This document shows, piece after piece, positions 11,820 to 20,740 of a DNA stretch of 64,000 bases; position 1 is the stretch's first letter, and the number at the start of each line of letters is the position of its first letter. Below the pieces are notes generated by a model that was given only the letters and a program-made list of their open reading frames with translations, had not been told where the DNA came from and did no database searches. The translations under genes and the position numbers were made by a program. This DNA comes from Methylobacterium sp. BTF04 (lineage in GTDB: Bacteria > Pseudomonadota > Alphaproteobacteria > Rhizobiales > Beijerinckiaceae): NCBI RefSeq assembly GCF_010692745.1, contig NZ_JAAHTB010000006.1:62001-126000 (forward strand), read 5' to 3'.

Positions 11820-12995
11820 TCACGGCCAGACCTTGATCGCCACGGGGCGCCGGACGAGGTCGCGGTCGGAGGTGATGGTGCATCCCTCAGTCCGCAGGGT
11901 CGCGTAGGTGAGCAGTGCCGTGTCGCCGACATCGTCGAAGTTGCGCCCCGTCGCTGCCGGATCGAGCAGCGATGGGTAGGCGATCAGCCCGTCGCTGGCC
12001 TTGCACGGATCGTCGTAGAGTGTGGCCCCGGCCAACAACAGGCGCGGCTGGTCCCAGGTGAGGAGGTCGCGCGACGTGGTCCAATAGAACCCCGATTGCG
12101 CGAAAAGCCCGCCGGCCTTGGCCATGAACACCGCGATCCACGCGCCGCTGGTCCGATGCCGCACCACGGCGCCGACGGGCGCGGGAAACGGAGCGACCGG
12201 CTTGCAGGTGTCGGGTCGCTTGAGCGCGCTCCGATAGGGATCGGGAAACGCAGCGGTGAATCCGGTACCGGTCCAGGCGCGCCAGCGCGTCGGATCGGCG
12301 GGGTCGTCCGAGCGGAACAGGCAGACGCCCGCATCCTGGTCGCTCCCTGCAACCTCCCACCCGGTGGTCGACGCGAAAAAATAGCGCCAGCGTCCCTCGG
12401 AAAATATGTTCGACGGGTTGAAGAATCCGCGATGGCGGCCTTGGCCGACTTCCTGGCGGAACGGAGCGCCCGCGACCACGGCGGGGGGCGACGCACGCAG
12501 GAAGCTGCGTCCGCCATCGGTGGAGGCGACGGCGAGCACCGTGTTGTACCAGCACTCGATGTAGACCTTCGAGCGGCAGCGGCCGGGATGCGCATCGGCC
12601 TGGAACTCATGATGGACCAGGGCCGCGACATGCGTGCCGTCCTCCGTCCAGGTGGCGGTGATCCAGGAGCGGTCGTCATAGGCCGCCGGATCGGCACTGC
12701 CGGCCGAATCGAGCACCACCGTGCAGTCGAGCTTGAGCGCGTCGAGGGTCGGCCCGCGAAACGCCCGGTTGCGATAATGCATCCCGAACACAGCCACATG
12801 GCCGGCGGCATCGCGAAAAGCGCGGGCTGAGGCGTCGGGCACATCGGCCCCGTCGCAGGCGTCGCGCCCGGCCTTGAACACCAGCGTCGGCGGCCCGATC
12901 AGGGTCAGCGCCGAGAGCGGCGGCTCCGACGCGGCCCGGGCGGCCCCTGTACCGATCAGGAAGGCGAGGATGAGGGATGAGAGGGGGCGCGTCAT
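11820..12995 (-). CDS. Exported beta-propeller-like protein (glycosidase/sialidase fold), hypothetical
   Basis: A 391-residue secreted protein: a signal peptide ending at AARA, then about 370 residues rich in beta-type sequence. It has an Asp-box-like motif STDGGRSF at about residue 160 and the pattern TTSRDLLTWDQP, both typical of blades in sialidase and five-bladed glycosidase propellers. Several Cys pairs suggest disulphides. I cannot identify catalytic acids with confidence, so the activity is unknown. It sits alone between guaA and nnrU. It may bind or cleave extracellular polysaccharide. Confidence 0.5.
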   Translation of the reverse strand: MTRPLSSLILAFLIGTGAARAASEPPLSALTLIGPPTLVFKAGRDACDGADVPDASARAFRDAAGHVAVFGMHYRNRAFRGPTLDALKLDCTVVLDSAGSADPAAYDDRSWITATWTEDGTHVAALVHHEFQADAHPGRCRSKVYIECWYNTVLAVASTDGGRSFLRASPPAVVAGAPFRQEVGQGRHRGFFNPSNIFSEGRWRYFFASTTGWEVAGSDQDAGVCLFRSDDPADPTRWRAWTGTGFTAAFPDPYRSALKRPDTCKPVAPFPAPVGAVVRHRTSGAWIAVFMAKAGGLFAQSGFYWTTSRDLLTWDQPRLLLAGATLYDDPCKASDGLIAYPSLLDPAATGRNFDDVGDTALLTYATLRTEGCTITSDRDLVRRPVAIKVWP

Positions 12996-13112
12996 CGGGT
13001 GAGCCTGGACATCGGCCCGAGATTGGGTTTTGAACCGTTACAGTCTGATATCCCGGCACAGCGATGTCGGGGATCATCCACAATCCTGTACGGCGTCCTG
13101 CGAAAGCCCCCC

Positions 13113-13721
13113 ATGCTGATCCTGATCCTCGGCCTCGTGCTGTTCCTCGGCACGCACGCCTTCTCCATGGCGCGAGGCAAGCGTGCGCAGGTTATCGGTG
13201 AAGTGGGAGAGGGCCGCTACAAGCTCGGATACACCGTGGCCTCTCTGCTCGGCCTGGTGCTCATCGGTTACGGTTTCCACGCCTATCGCGAGGCCGGCTA
13301 TATCACCGTCTGGGACCCGCCGGTCTGGACGCGCCACCTTGCAGTGCTGCTGACCCTGTTCGCCTTCATCGCGCTCGCCTCGGCCTATCTCCCGGGCCAC
13401 ATCCGCGCCAAGGCCAAGCACCCGATGCTGCTCGCGGTGAAGATCTGGGCGACCGCGCACCTGCTTGCCAACGGTGATCTCGGCTCGATCCTGCTGTTCG
13501 GCAGCTTCCTCGCCTGGGCGGTGACCGCACGCATCAGTGCCAAGCGGCGCGCGCTCAGTGCCGGTCAGGTGGTGGCGCAGCATAGCGGCGCGGTCGCCGC
13601 GCCGGCCGGCTGGCGCAACGACGCCATCGCGGTGATCGTCGGCGTCGTAGTTTGGTTCGTCTTCGCAAAGTACCTGCATCCGATCCTGATCGGCGTGGCC
13701 GCCTGGCCGGGACAGGCCTGA
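13113..13721 (+). CDS. NnrU family membrane protein
   Basis: A 202-residue protein with about six membrane helices. The opening LILILGLVLFLGTHAFSM and the following YKLGYTVASLLGLVLIGYG are the NnrU signature, with conserved HxxH-like positions (GHIRAKAKHPMLLAVKIWATAHL). NnrU was first linked to nitrite/nitric oxide metabolism in Rhodobacter and is related to the isoprenylcysteine methyltransferase-like NnrU/NnuR group. No denitrification gene is nearby, so its role here is open. I chose ATG 13113, where family similarity starts; the longer reading frame from 12999 adds 38 unrelated residues. Confidence 0.85.
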   Translation: MLILILGLVLFLGTHAFSMARGKRAQVIGEVGEGRYKLGYTVASLLGLVLIGYGFHAYREAGYITVWDPPVWTRHLAVLLTLFAFIALASAYLPGHIRAKAKHPMLLAVKIWATAHLLANGDLGSILLFGSFLAWAVTARISAKRRALSAGQVVAQHSGAVAAPAGWRNDAIAVIVGVVVWFVFAKYLHPILIGVAAWPGQA

Positions 13722-13821
13722 GCGGCGGGCCAAACCGGTCGCCAACGGCCTGGGTCTGTGTTAGGCGCAGGCCTTCCGCTCCACCCAATGGCCGCTCGGT
13801 GACCGATCGGCGTGAGACGAC

Positions 13822-14535
13822 ATGGCCGAGAACAACGAGTTCATCCGCGAGGTCAACGAGGACTATCGCCGTGATCAGGTCGCCGAAATCTGGCGGCGCT
13901 ACAGCGGTTTGATCATCGCCGTTGCGGTCCTTGTCGTCGCCGGTATCGGTGGTTGGCGCTATTGGCAGCACGACCAGCTGGTGCGGGCGCAGGCCGCCTC
14001 CGAGCAGTTCGAGAGCGCCAACAAGCTCGCCCGCGACGGCAAGACCACCGAAGCCGACAAGGCGTTCGAGGCCATCGAGGCGGATGGCCCGGCGGGATAT
14101 CGGCTGCTCGCCCGCTTCCGCTCCGCTGCCGAGACCGCCAAGCGCGACGAGAAGGCGGGTGCCGCCGAGTACGACGCGCTCGCCAACGACACCAAGATCA
14201 GCGACGGCCTGCGTGATCTCGCTCGCCTGCGCTCGGCCTTGCTGCGCCTCGACGGACCCGAGCCCGATGCGGCCCTGGCGACGTTGCAGGGGCTGGCCGC
14301 TCCCAACGGCGCGTTCCGCCATACCGCTCGCGAGATGCTCGGTCTCGTTGCGCTCAAGCGCGGCGACTTCGATGGGGCAGGGCGCTGGTTCGAGCAGATA
14401 AACGCCGATCCGCAGGCGCCGCAGAACCTGCGTCAGCGCATCGAGGTCTACGAGGCCCTCGTGGCTGGTGGTCCGGTCACGGTGACGGCGGCGGCACCCG
14501 CGGCGCCGGCCGCACCTCTACCGGTCACCCGCTGA
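13822..14535 (+). CDS. TPR-like inner-membrane protein (YfgM/DUF2133 type)
   Basis: A 237-residue protein with a short cytoplasmic start (EFIREVNEDYRRDQVAEIWRRY), one membrane helix at about residues 30-50 (IIAVAVLVVAGIGGWRYW) and a periplasmic helical repeat domain to about residue 210, followed by an Ala/Pro-rich tail. This plan and the upstream position next to der match the tetratricopeptide-like protein that E. coli calls YfgM, an ancillary SecYEG/periplasmic chaperone factor. In alphaproteobacteria this gene commonly precedes der, as it does here (48 bp apart), so an operon is likely. Confidence 0.8.
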   Translation: MAENNEFIREVNEDYRRDQVAEIWRRYSGLIIAVAVLVVAGIGGWRYWQHDQLVRAQAASEQFESANKLARDGKTTEADKAFEAIEADGPAGYRLLARFRSAAETAKRDEKAGAAEYDALANDTKISDGLRDLARLRSALLRLDGPEPDAALATLQGLAAPNGAFRHTAREMLGLVALKRGDFDGAGRWFEQINADPQAPQNLRQRIEVYEALVAGGPVTVTAAAPAAPAAPLPVTR

Positions 14536-14583
14536 ATTCGATCCTGATTTTTCTACGCCTTCAACGACTGAATCGAGCACACC

Positions 14584-15933
14584 ATGGACATGCCGACCGT
14601 CGCGATCGTCGGACGGCCGAACGTTGGCAAGTCGACCCTCTTCAACCGTCTGGTGGGCAAGAAGCTCGCCCTCGTGGATGACCGCCCCGGCGTGACTCGC
14701 GACCGGCGCGAGGGCGATGTCAATTTCGGCGGCCTCATCTTCCGCATCGTCGACACCGCCGGCCTCGAACAGGCCGACTCGGATTCGCTGCTCGGCCGCA
14801 TGCGGGCGCAAACCGAAGCCGCGATCCTCGAGGCCGACGTGGTGCTGTTCGTCATCGACGCGCGCGCGGGTGTTCTGCCGGCCGATCAGCCCTTCGCCGA
14901 ACTGGTGCGCCGCGCCGGATGCCCGGTCATCCTCATCGCCAACAAGGCGGAAGGCGGCGCCGGCATGTCCGGGGCCTATGAGGCGTTCTCGCTAGGCTTG
15001 GGCGATCCGATCCCATTCTCGGCAGAGCACGGCGAGGGCACCGGTGACCTCCACGACGCCCTTATCGCTGCCCTGCCGAAACAGGAGGACGAGGATGAGG
15101 ACGAAGACGAGGATCCGGCCAACCGTTCGTTGAAGGTCGCCATCGTCGGCCGACCGAATGCCGGCAAGTCGACCCTCATCAACAAGATGCTCGGTGAAGA
15201 CCGTCTGCTGGTCGGTCCCGAGGCCGGCATCACCCGGGACTCGATCTCCCTCGACTGGGTCTGGCGTGGGCAGAAGATCAAGCTCCACGACACCGCCGGC
15301 ATGCGCCGACGCGCGCGAATCGACGACAAGCTCGAAAAGCTCGCGGTTTCGGATGGCCTGCGCGCCGTGCGTTTCGCCGAGGTGGTCGTGGTGCTTCTCG
15401 ATGCGACGATCCCGTTCGAGAAGCAGGATCTCACCATCGTCGATCTGATCGAGAGCGAGGGCCGCGCCCTCGTCATCGGTCTCAACAAATGGGATCTCGT
15501 CGCCGATCAAAACGGTCTGCTGAAGAAGCTCCGTGAGGATTGCACCCGCCTGCTGCCGCAGGTGCGCGGCGTGCCGGTGGTGCCGCTTTCGGGGCTCGCA
15601 GGCGAAGGCATCGACAAGCTGATGCAGGCGATCACCGGGGCGGTGGAGGTGTGGAGCACCCGCGTATCCACCTCGCGGATCAACGACTGGCTCAGCGCCG
15701 CCACCCAGCGCAATCCGCCCCCGGCAGTGTCCGGCCGGCGCATCAAGATCCGCTACGCCACCCAGGTGAAGGCGCGTCCGCCGCACTTCGCCCTGTTCGG
15801 CAACCAGCTCGACGCCCTGCCGAAATCCTACACCCGCTACCTCGTCAATTCCCTGCGCGAAGCGTTCGAGCTGCCGGGCGTGCCGATCCGGCTGTCGCTG
15901 CGGACCTCGAAGAACCCGTTCGACAAGGGCTGA
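14584..15933 (+). CDS. der: GTPase Der (EngA), ribosome assembly
   Basis: A 449-residue double-GTPase that acts in 50S subunit maturation. The first G domain has GRPNVGKST and DTAGLEQ; a 'DEDEDEDED'-like acidic linker (about residues 160-178) leads to the second G domain with [17 protein letters not shown] and NKWD. The C-terminal KH-like domain ([18 protein letters not shown]) follows. The acidic linker is longer than in E. coli but typical of this group. All G-box motifs are intact. Confidence 0.97.
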   Translation: MDMPTVAIVGRPNVGKSTLFNRLVGKKLALVDDRPGVTRDRREGDVNFGGLIFRIVDTAGLEQADSDSLLGRMRAQTEAAILEADVVLFVIDARAGVLPADQPFAELVRRAGCPVILIANKAEGGAGMSGAYEAFSLGLGDPIPFSAEHGEGTGDLHDALIAALPKQEDEDEDEDEDPANRSLKVAIVGRPNAGKSTLINKMLGEDRLLVGPEAGITRDSISLDWVWRGQKIKLHDTAGMRRRARIDDKLEKLAVSDGLRAVRFAEVVVVLLDATIPFEKQDLTIVDLIESEGRALVIGLNKWDLVADQNGLLKKLREDCTRLLPQVRGVPVVPLSGLAGEGIDKLMQAITGAVEVWSTRVSTSRINDWLSAATQRNPPPAVSGRRIKIRYATQVKARPPHFALFGNQLDALPKSYTRYLVNSLREAFELPGVPIRLSLRTSKNPFDKG

Positions 15934-15966
15934 GCAAACCGCGGCTTCTACGATTTTTTCCCGCGC

Positions 15967-17094
15967 TTACTCAGCCCCAGCCGTCGTCCGGGCGAGCCAG
16001 TCGACCACGGGTTCGACGCTCTGTCGATCGGTGAGCCCCTTGTCACGCGCTCCGGTGAAGGTCTCAACCTGGGAAGCGGAGCTGGTACCCCGGGCAACGA
16101 TCCCGCGCGCCGCATCGACCTCGGCACCACATCCCAATGCGTCGGCGTCCTCAGCGATGAGATCGAGCATTCGGCCGAGAATGTCGGTGAAGGGCAGGGC
16201 TTCCTCCCGCGCCTCGTCGATCATCTCTGCCCGCGTTCCGTCGTGCTGCGCCCGCCACAGGTTCTCCTGTGCGATCGCGCGCGAGACGCCGTCGAGGCCG
16301 GCATTCAAATCCGGCCGGCGCACGGCGCATCGGACGAGGCAGCGGTAGAGGGCCGCGATGGTGATGGCGTCGTCGAGATGCGTACAGGAATCGGCGATTC
16401 GCAGTTCCAGTGTCGGAAACTTGATCGAGGGCCGGAGGGACCACCACAGGAAACTCGCATCGGCGATCGAGCCGGCCTGCGTCATGATCCGGACGTAGCG
16501 CGCATAGGCGTCCCGGTCGGCGAACAACTCGGGTAGGCCGGTGCGCGGCAACTCGCCGAAGGCACTGAGCCGATAGGCGGCGAGCCCCGTGGGGGCGCCC
16601 TGCCAGAACGGCGACGAGGCGGAAAGAGCCAGGAATATGGGCTGGAAAGGGAGCAGCCGGTTCATCAGGTCGACGCGGGCATCCGGATCCGGCACCTCGA
16701 CATGGACATGCATGCCGCAAATCAGACTGCGCCGCCCGGCCAGACCCACGGCACTCAGAATGCCGGTGTAGCGCTCGCCCGCGGTTGGTACCTGCCGCGC
16801 CCACGCGGCCACCGGATGGGTGCCGGCGGCGAAGATCAGCAAGCCGTGCGCCGCGGCGATCCGGGCCAACGTCCGGCGCTGATGGGCGAGGATTCCGCGT
16901 GCCTCGGAGGCGTCGGTCGAGGGCGGCGTGCAGGCCTCCACCTGCGATTCGAGGAGTTCGCGCCCAATCTCCGGCAGCGCCGCACCGGCCTCGTCATGAA
17001 AGGCGGCGACGGACCGGTCGGGCGTCCCCCGGGTTTCGGAATCGGCGAGAAAATACTCTTCCTCGATACCGAAGCGATAGGATGCGGTGGTCAT
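15967..17094 (-). CDS. YbdK-type carboxylate-amine ligase (GCS2 family)
   Basis: A 375-residue enzyme of the glutamate-cysteine ligase 2 family. FGIEEEYFL at the start carries the Mg/ATP-binding acidic residues; CGMHVHVEVPD is the conserved His strand and WWSLRPS, LELRIAD complete the active site. E. coli YbdK has weak gamma-glutamylcysteine synthetase activity in vitro, and the physiological substrate is unknown. It is the last gene of a minus-strand run (purF, SDR, dmrA), 56 bp after dmrA, and converges on der. Confidence 0.85.
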   Translation of the reverse strand: MTTASYRFGIEEEYFLADSETRGTPDRSVAAFHDEAGAALPEIGRELLESQVEACTPPSTDASEARGILAHQRRTLARIAAAHGLLIFAAGTHPVAAWARQVPTAGERYTGILSAVGLAGRRSLICGMHVHVEVPDPDARVDLMNRLLPFQPIFLALSASSPFWQGAPTGLAAYRLSAFGELPRTGLPELFADRDAYARYVRIMTQAGSIADASFLWWSLRPSIKFPTLELRIADSCTHLDDAITIAALYRCLVRCAVRRPDLNAGLDGVSRAIAQENLWRAQHDGTRAEMIDEAREEALPFTDILGRMLDLIAEDADALGCGAEVDAARGIVARGTSSASQVETFTGARDKGLTDRQSVEPVVDWLARTTAGAE

Positions 17095-17150
17095 CGGGAG
17101 GCCTTTGGCTGAGCGCCGGATTCAACCCGCAAGACGGCCGGTTTGTGCCC

Positions 17151-17558
17151 TCAGCCACGCAGAGTTCCGCCCACCAGCCAGGCCGGATCGAACCAGCGAT
17201 CGGCCTCGCCATCATAGGGCAACCGGGTGACGTCCCAGTTCTGGATGTACTTCGCGTAGACGTTCCACACCGCGATGCCGCCGCCGACGAAGATGCGCCG
17301 GCCGGGATAGCGGGCGAGCACCGCCTCCGGGTCCTCGTGGCTGCGGATCACGTCGATGGTCCGGTCCTTGAACGCGAAGTCAGGCACCGAGGCCACGGTC
17401 TTCGGGCCGGCGATGAGCACGTGGCCCATGGTAAGCGCGAAGAAACGCGTCACGTCTTCCACGAAGAGCGGATCGGTGTTGCCTTCCCAGGGCAGTTGCC
17501 CATTCAGCCCGAGTTGCCCGCGCTGCCCGATGGCACAGATGCAGCGAACGTCGATCAT
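17151..17558 (-). CDS. dmrA: Dihydromethanopterin reductase DmrA (DHFR fold)
   Basis: A 135-residue DHFR-fold protein of about 15 kDa. It opens with ICAIGQRGQLGLNGQLPW, then EDVTRFFALTMGHVLIAGPKT, where the Asp in EDVTRF aligns with the catalytic acid of DHFR, and ends with RIFVGGGIAVWNVY, the NADPH-binding glycine strand. It is some 25 residues shorter than typical FolA. In Methylobacterium extorquens AM1 the 15-kDa DHFR-related DmrA reduces dihydromethanopterin to H4MPT, the C1 carrier of methylotrophy, and the length and shortened layout fit that protein. An atypical FolA is the alternative. It follows an SDR gene by 24 bp. Confidence 0.7.
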   Translation of the reverse strand: MIDVRCICAIGQRGQLGLNGQLPWEGNTDPLFVEDVTRFFALTMGHVLIAGPKTVASVPDFAFKDRTIDVIRSHEDPEAVLARYPGRRIFVGGGIAVWNVYAKYIQNWDVTRLPYDGEADRWFDPAWLVGGTLRG

Positions 17559-17582
17559 GATGTCATCGCTCTCGTGCGGGGG

Positions 17583-18335
17583 TCAGACGGCCATCTGCGG
17601 CGTCAGCACGCGATCGCTCGGGAAGTCGTAGATCTTGCCGGATTCGGTCCAGTCCGGGCTGGCGAGACGCACGAAGTGCGGCGCGAGATCGTCCGGGGTC
17701 TTCAGCGAATCCTGGTCCTCACCCGGCATGGCGGCGCGGCGCATGGCCGTGCGCAGCGGGCCGGGATTGAGGAGCATCGCCCGCACGTTCGTGGTCGCGG
17801 TCTCGGCCGCATAGGTCCGAACCAGCGCGTCCAATGCCGCCTTGGAGACGGAATAGGGGCCCCAATAGGCCTTGCATTTCTGCGCCGCCCCCGACGTCAC
17901 GAAGATCGCCCGGCCGGCATCCGACATCCGCAGCAGCGGATCGAACGAGCGGATCAGGCGCCAGTTCGCCGTGACGTTGATGTCCATCACCTGCGACCAG
18001 GTCTTCGGGGTCACATGCCCGATCGGCATCAGGTTGCCGAGGATACCGGCATTGCCGATGACGATGTCGAGGCGCTTCCACCGCTCGTAGAGACCGGCGC
18101 CGAGGCGATCGATGGCGTCGTAGTCGGTCAGATCGAGCGGGACCAGGGTAGCGCTCGATCCGGCGGCGCGGATCGCGTCGTCGAGTTCTTCCAGCGCTCC
18201 TTGGGTGCGGGCGACGGCGACCACGTGCGCACCGGCCCCCGCCAGAGCGAGGGCAGCGGCGCGGCCGATGCCGCGCGAAGCCCCGGTGACCACGGCGATA
18301 CGACCGTCGAGCGGCTTTTCGGCGGATGCTGTCAT
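17583..18335 (-). CDS. SDR family NAD(P)-dependent oxidoreductase
   Basis: A 250-residue classical short-chain dehydrogenase. Cofactor motif TGASRGIG at residues 18-25, the NAG strand motif (IVIGNAGILG), catalytic Ser in FVTSGAAQ and the YSVSK active-site pair (Tyr and Lys spaced by three) are all present. It begins 10 bp after the purF stop and precedes dmrA by 24 bp, suggesting one transcript. The substrate is not evident; SDRs of this group next to purF are common in Rhizobiales. A pterin or fatty-acid ketoacyl substrate cannot be decided. Confidence 0.85.
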   Translation of the reverse strand: MTASAEKPLDGRIAVVTGASRGIGRAAALALAGAGAHVVAVARTQGALEELDDAIRAAGSSATLVPLDLTDYDAIDRLGAGLYERWKRLDIVIGNAGILGNLMPIGHVTPKTWSQVMDINVTANWRLIRSFDPLLRMSDAGRAIFVTSGAAQKCKAYWGPYSVSKAALDALVRTYAAETATTNVRAMLLNPGPLRTAMRRAAMPGEDQDSLKTPDDLAPHFVRLASPDWTESGKIYDFPSDRVLTPQMAV

Positions 18336-18345
18336 GGTTCGCAGA

Positions 18346-19836
18346 TCAATCCGCTTCGGCCAGCATCGCCAGACGGCGCGGGCCGGCGATAGCGAGGTCG
18401 GTCAGGCCGGTCGGGTAGTCGCCGGTGAAGCAATGGTCGGTGTATTGCGGGCAGGCCTCGTTCCGCCCCTCCTCGCCCATCGCCTTGTAGAGACCGCCGA
18501 TGGAGAGGAAGGCGAGGGAGTCGGCGCCGATGTAGCGGCGCATGCCTTCGAGATCATGGGTGGCGGCCAGCAGCTTTTCCCGCTCCGGCGTGTCGATGCC
18601 ATAGAAGTCCGGGTAGGTGATCGGCGGCGAGGCGATGCGGAAATGCACCTCCTTGGCGCCGGCCTCGCGCATCATGCGGACGATCTTCACCGAAGTGGTG
18701 CCGCGCACGAGGCTGTCGTCCACGAGAACGATGCGCTTGCCCTCGACCACGGCGCGGTTGGCCGAATGCTTCATGCGCACACCGAGTTCGCGCACCGACT
18801 GGGTCGGCTGGATGAAGGTGCGGCCGACATAGTGGTTGCGGATGATGCCCATCTCGAAGGGCAGCCCGGTTTCCTGCGCGAAGCCGAGCGCGGCCGGCAC
18901 GCCGGAATCCGGCACTGGGATTACCACATCGGCGGCGGTGGCCGATTCGCGGGCGAGTTCGTGGCCGATGTTCTTGCGGACCGAATAGACGCTCTTGCCG
19001 TTCACCACCGAATCGGGACGGGCGAAGTAGATGTATTCGAAGATGCACGGACGCATCGGCTGCGGCGGCGCGAAGCGGATCGACTCGATGCCGTCTTCGG
19101 AGATCACGACGATCTCGCCATTCTCCACGTCGCGAACGAACTTCGCGCCGATGATGTCGAGCGCACAGGTCTCGGAAGCGAGGATGTAGCGACCGTCGAG
19201 TTCCCCGAGCACCAGCGGGCGAATGCCGAGTGGGTCGCGGGCACCGATGAGCTTCTTGTTGGTCAGCGCGACGATGGCATAGGCACCCTCGATATGGCGT
19301 AGGGCCTCGGTGAAGCGCTCGACGATGCGCGGTGCGCGGGAACGGGCCGCCAGATGCAGGATCACCTCCGTGTCGGAGGTCGACTGCGTGATCGCGCCGT
19401 CCCGCACGAGGTCGCGGCGGATCGACAGAGCGTTGGTCAGATTGCCGTTGTGGGCGACCGCCAAGCCGCCACTGGCGAGTTCGGCGAAAAGCGGCTGCAC
19501 GTTGCGCAGGATCGTGCCGCCGGTGGTCGAATAGCGCACATGGCCGATGGCGGCCGTGCCTTCGAGATGTTCGATGGTCGAGCGATCCGAGAAGGAATCG
19601 CCGACGAGGCCGGGGCGACGCTCCGAGTGGAACACGCTGCCGTCGAAGGAGACGATGCCGGCCGCCTCCTGGCCGCGATGCTGGAGCGCGTGGAGGCCGA
19701 GCGCCACGATGGCCGAGGCGTCCGGATGGCCGAAGATGCCGAAGACGCCGCATTCCTCGCGCAGCGTATCGCCATCGCGATCGAGTCCGTCCACGACCGC
19801 AACAGGGGGACGGGCGCGCGCGCTGCGTACTGACAT
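18346..19836 (-). CDS. purF: Amidophosphoribosyltransferase
   Basis: Commits PRPP to purine synthesis by transferring glutamine amide nitrogen. The 496-residue protein starts with a 28-residue propeptide-like leader before the catalytic N-nucleophile Cys in EECGVFGIFG. The glutaminase domain follows (HRGQEAAG), then the PRTase domain with the PRPP loop VLVDDSLVRGTTS. I chose ATG 19836; the alternative TTG at 19887 would add 17 residues from a repeat-rich leader. It lies downstream of cvpA, the classic cvpA-purF arrangement, and joins guaB/guaA in the same window. Confidence 0.96.
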   Translation of the reverse strand: MSVRSARARPPVAVVDGLDRDGDTLREECGVFGIFGHPDASAIVALGLHALQHRGQEAAGIVSFDGSVFHSERRPGLVGDSFSDRSTIEHLEGTAAIGHVRYSTTGGTILRNVQPLFAELASGGLAVAHNGNLTNALSIRRDLVRDGAITQSTSDTEVILHLAARSRAPRIVERFTEALRHIEGAYAIVALTNKKLIGARDPLGIRPLVLGELDGRYILASETCALDIIGAKFVRDVENGEIVVISEDGIESIRFAPPQPMRPCIFEYIYFARPDSVVNGKSVYSVRKNIGHELARESATAADVVIPVPDSGVPAALGFAQETGLPFEMGIIRNHYVGRTFIQPTQSVRELGVRMKHSANRAVVEGKRIVLVDDSLVRGTTSVKIVRMMREAGAKEVHFRIASPPITYPDFYGIDTPEREKLLAATHDLEGMRRYIGADSLAFLSIGGLYKAMGEEGRNEACPQYTDHCFTGDYPTGLTDLAIAGPRRLAMLAEAD

Positions 19837-19904
19837 GGTCGTGTCGATCCCTGGTTGCCCGGCGCGAACCTGCGCCGGCACCGTCAAGAAGCCGTCATGA
19901 AAAC

Positions 19905-19949
19905 GGACTGCACGCAGTCGACCTCCATGCAGTCAGCCAGCATGTAGTC
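19905..19949 (-). repeat. Three 15-bp imperfect tandem repeats before purF
   Basis: Read on the minus strand, GACTACATGCTGGCT, GACTGCATGGAGGTC and GACTGCGTGCAGTCC follow one another at a 15-bp period. They lie in the 150-bp cvpA-purF spacer, about 70-115 bp before the purF ATG, outside any supported gene. Confidence 0.55.
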
Positions 19950-19986
19950 GGCTTGGGCGCCGCGACCAAGCGGCACCCTGCGCAGG

Positions 19987-20598
19987 TCAGCGTCGCGACG
20001 CGGGCGTGGCTGGCGCGGGGGCATCGCTGCGCCGCTGCGGCGGCACATCACCCTCCGGCGGCTCCACCGGATCGGCGGGCGTCTCGACCTTGGGCTTCTT
20101 GAACTGCTTGAGCAGTCCCTCCGGGTTCTCTGGCAACTGCGCCACCAGCGCCTCACCGGACTTCTCCAGCATCGGACGGGTCCGCGCCTGGGCCGCCCAA
20201 TCCGGCATCTTGCCTTGGACGAGCCAAGCCAGGAACACCCAGCCGATGACGCAGATCAGGAAGCCGCGCCCGGCACCGAACAGGAAGCCGAGCGACCGGT
20301 CGATCGCGCCGATACGCGAATCGAGGATCATGTCGGACACCTTCACGGTGATGATCGAGACGACGATCAACGTGACGAGGAAAATCGCGGCGATGGAGGC
20401 GACGAGGGCCACCGTGGCGTTGGAGACGTGCTGGCTCACCGTCGGCAGCAGCAGCGGATAGAGCTTCCACGCAACAGCCGCCGCCGCGACCCAGGCGATG
20501 ATGGCGAGCACTTCACGGGTCGCTCCGCGGACAGCGGCGAGAAGCGCCGACACCACGACGATGCCGAGGACAACGAGATCGAGGACGGAGAACGGCAT
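19987..20598 (-). CDS. cvpA: CvpA family membrane protein
   Basis: A 203-residue inner-membrane protein with four hydrophobic helices in residues 1-130 (LVVLGIVVVSALLAAVRGATREV is the usual first-helix region), the conserved DRSLGFLFGAGRGFLI segment, and a charged C-terminal tail rich in Glu, Pro and Lys. CvpA is needed for colicin V export in E. coli and is linked to envelope integrity. It precedes purF as in many proteobacteria and follows radA. Confidence 0.92.
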   Translation of the reverse strand: MPFSVLDLVVLGIVVVSALLAAVRGATREVLAIIAWVAAAAVAWKLYPLLLPTVSQHVSNATVALVASIAAIFLVTLIVVSIITVKVSDMILDSRIGAIDRSLGFLFGAGRGFLICVIGWVFLAWLVQGKMPDWAAQARTRPMLEKSGEALVAQLPENPEGLLKQFKKPKVETPADPVEPPEGDVPPQRRSDAPAPATPASRR

Positions 20599-20740
20599 CT
20601 GCGACGCTTGTCACTTCATGGGGCGGAGCGGCAATGATGGAATGGACCCTGCGACTTCCCCCGGCCGCGGCTTTGTATATCGCGCAGATACTCGGTCGTC
20701 ACCCTCAAGCGAGGGCCCGTCCCGGCCATCGATCACACTC

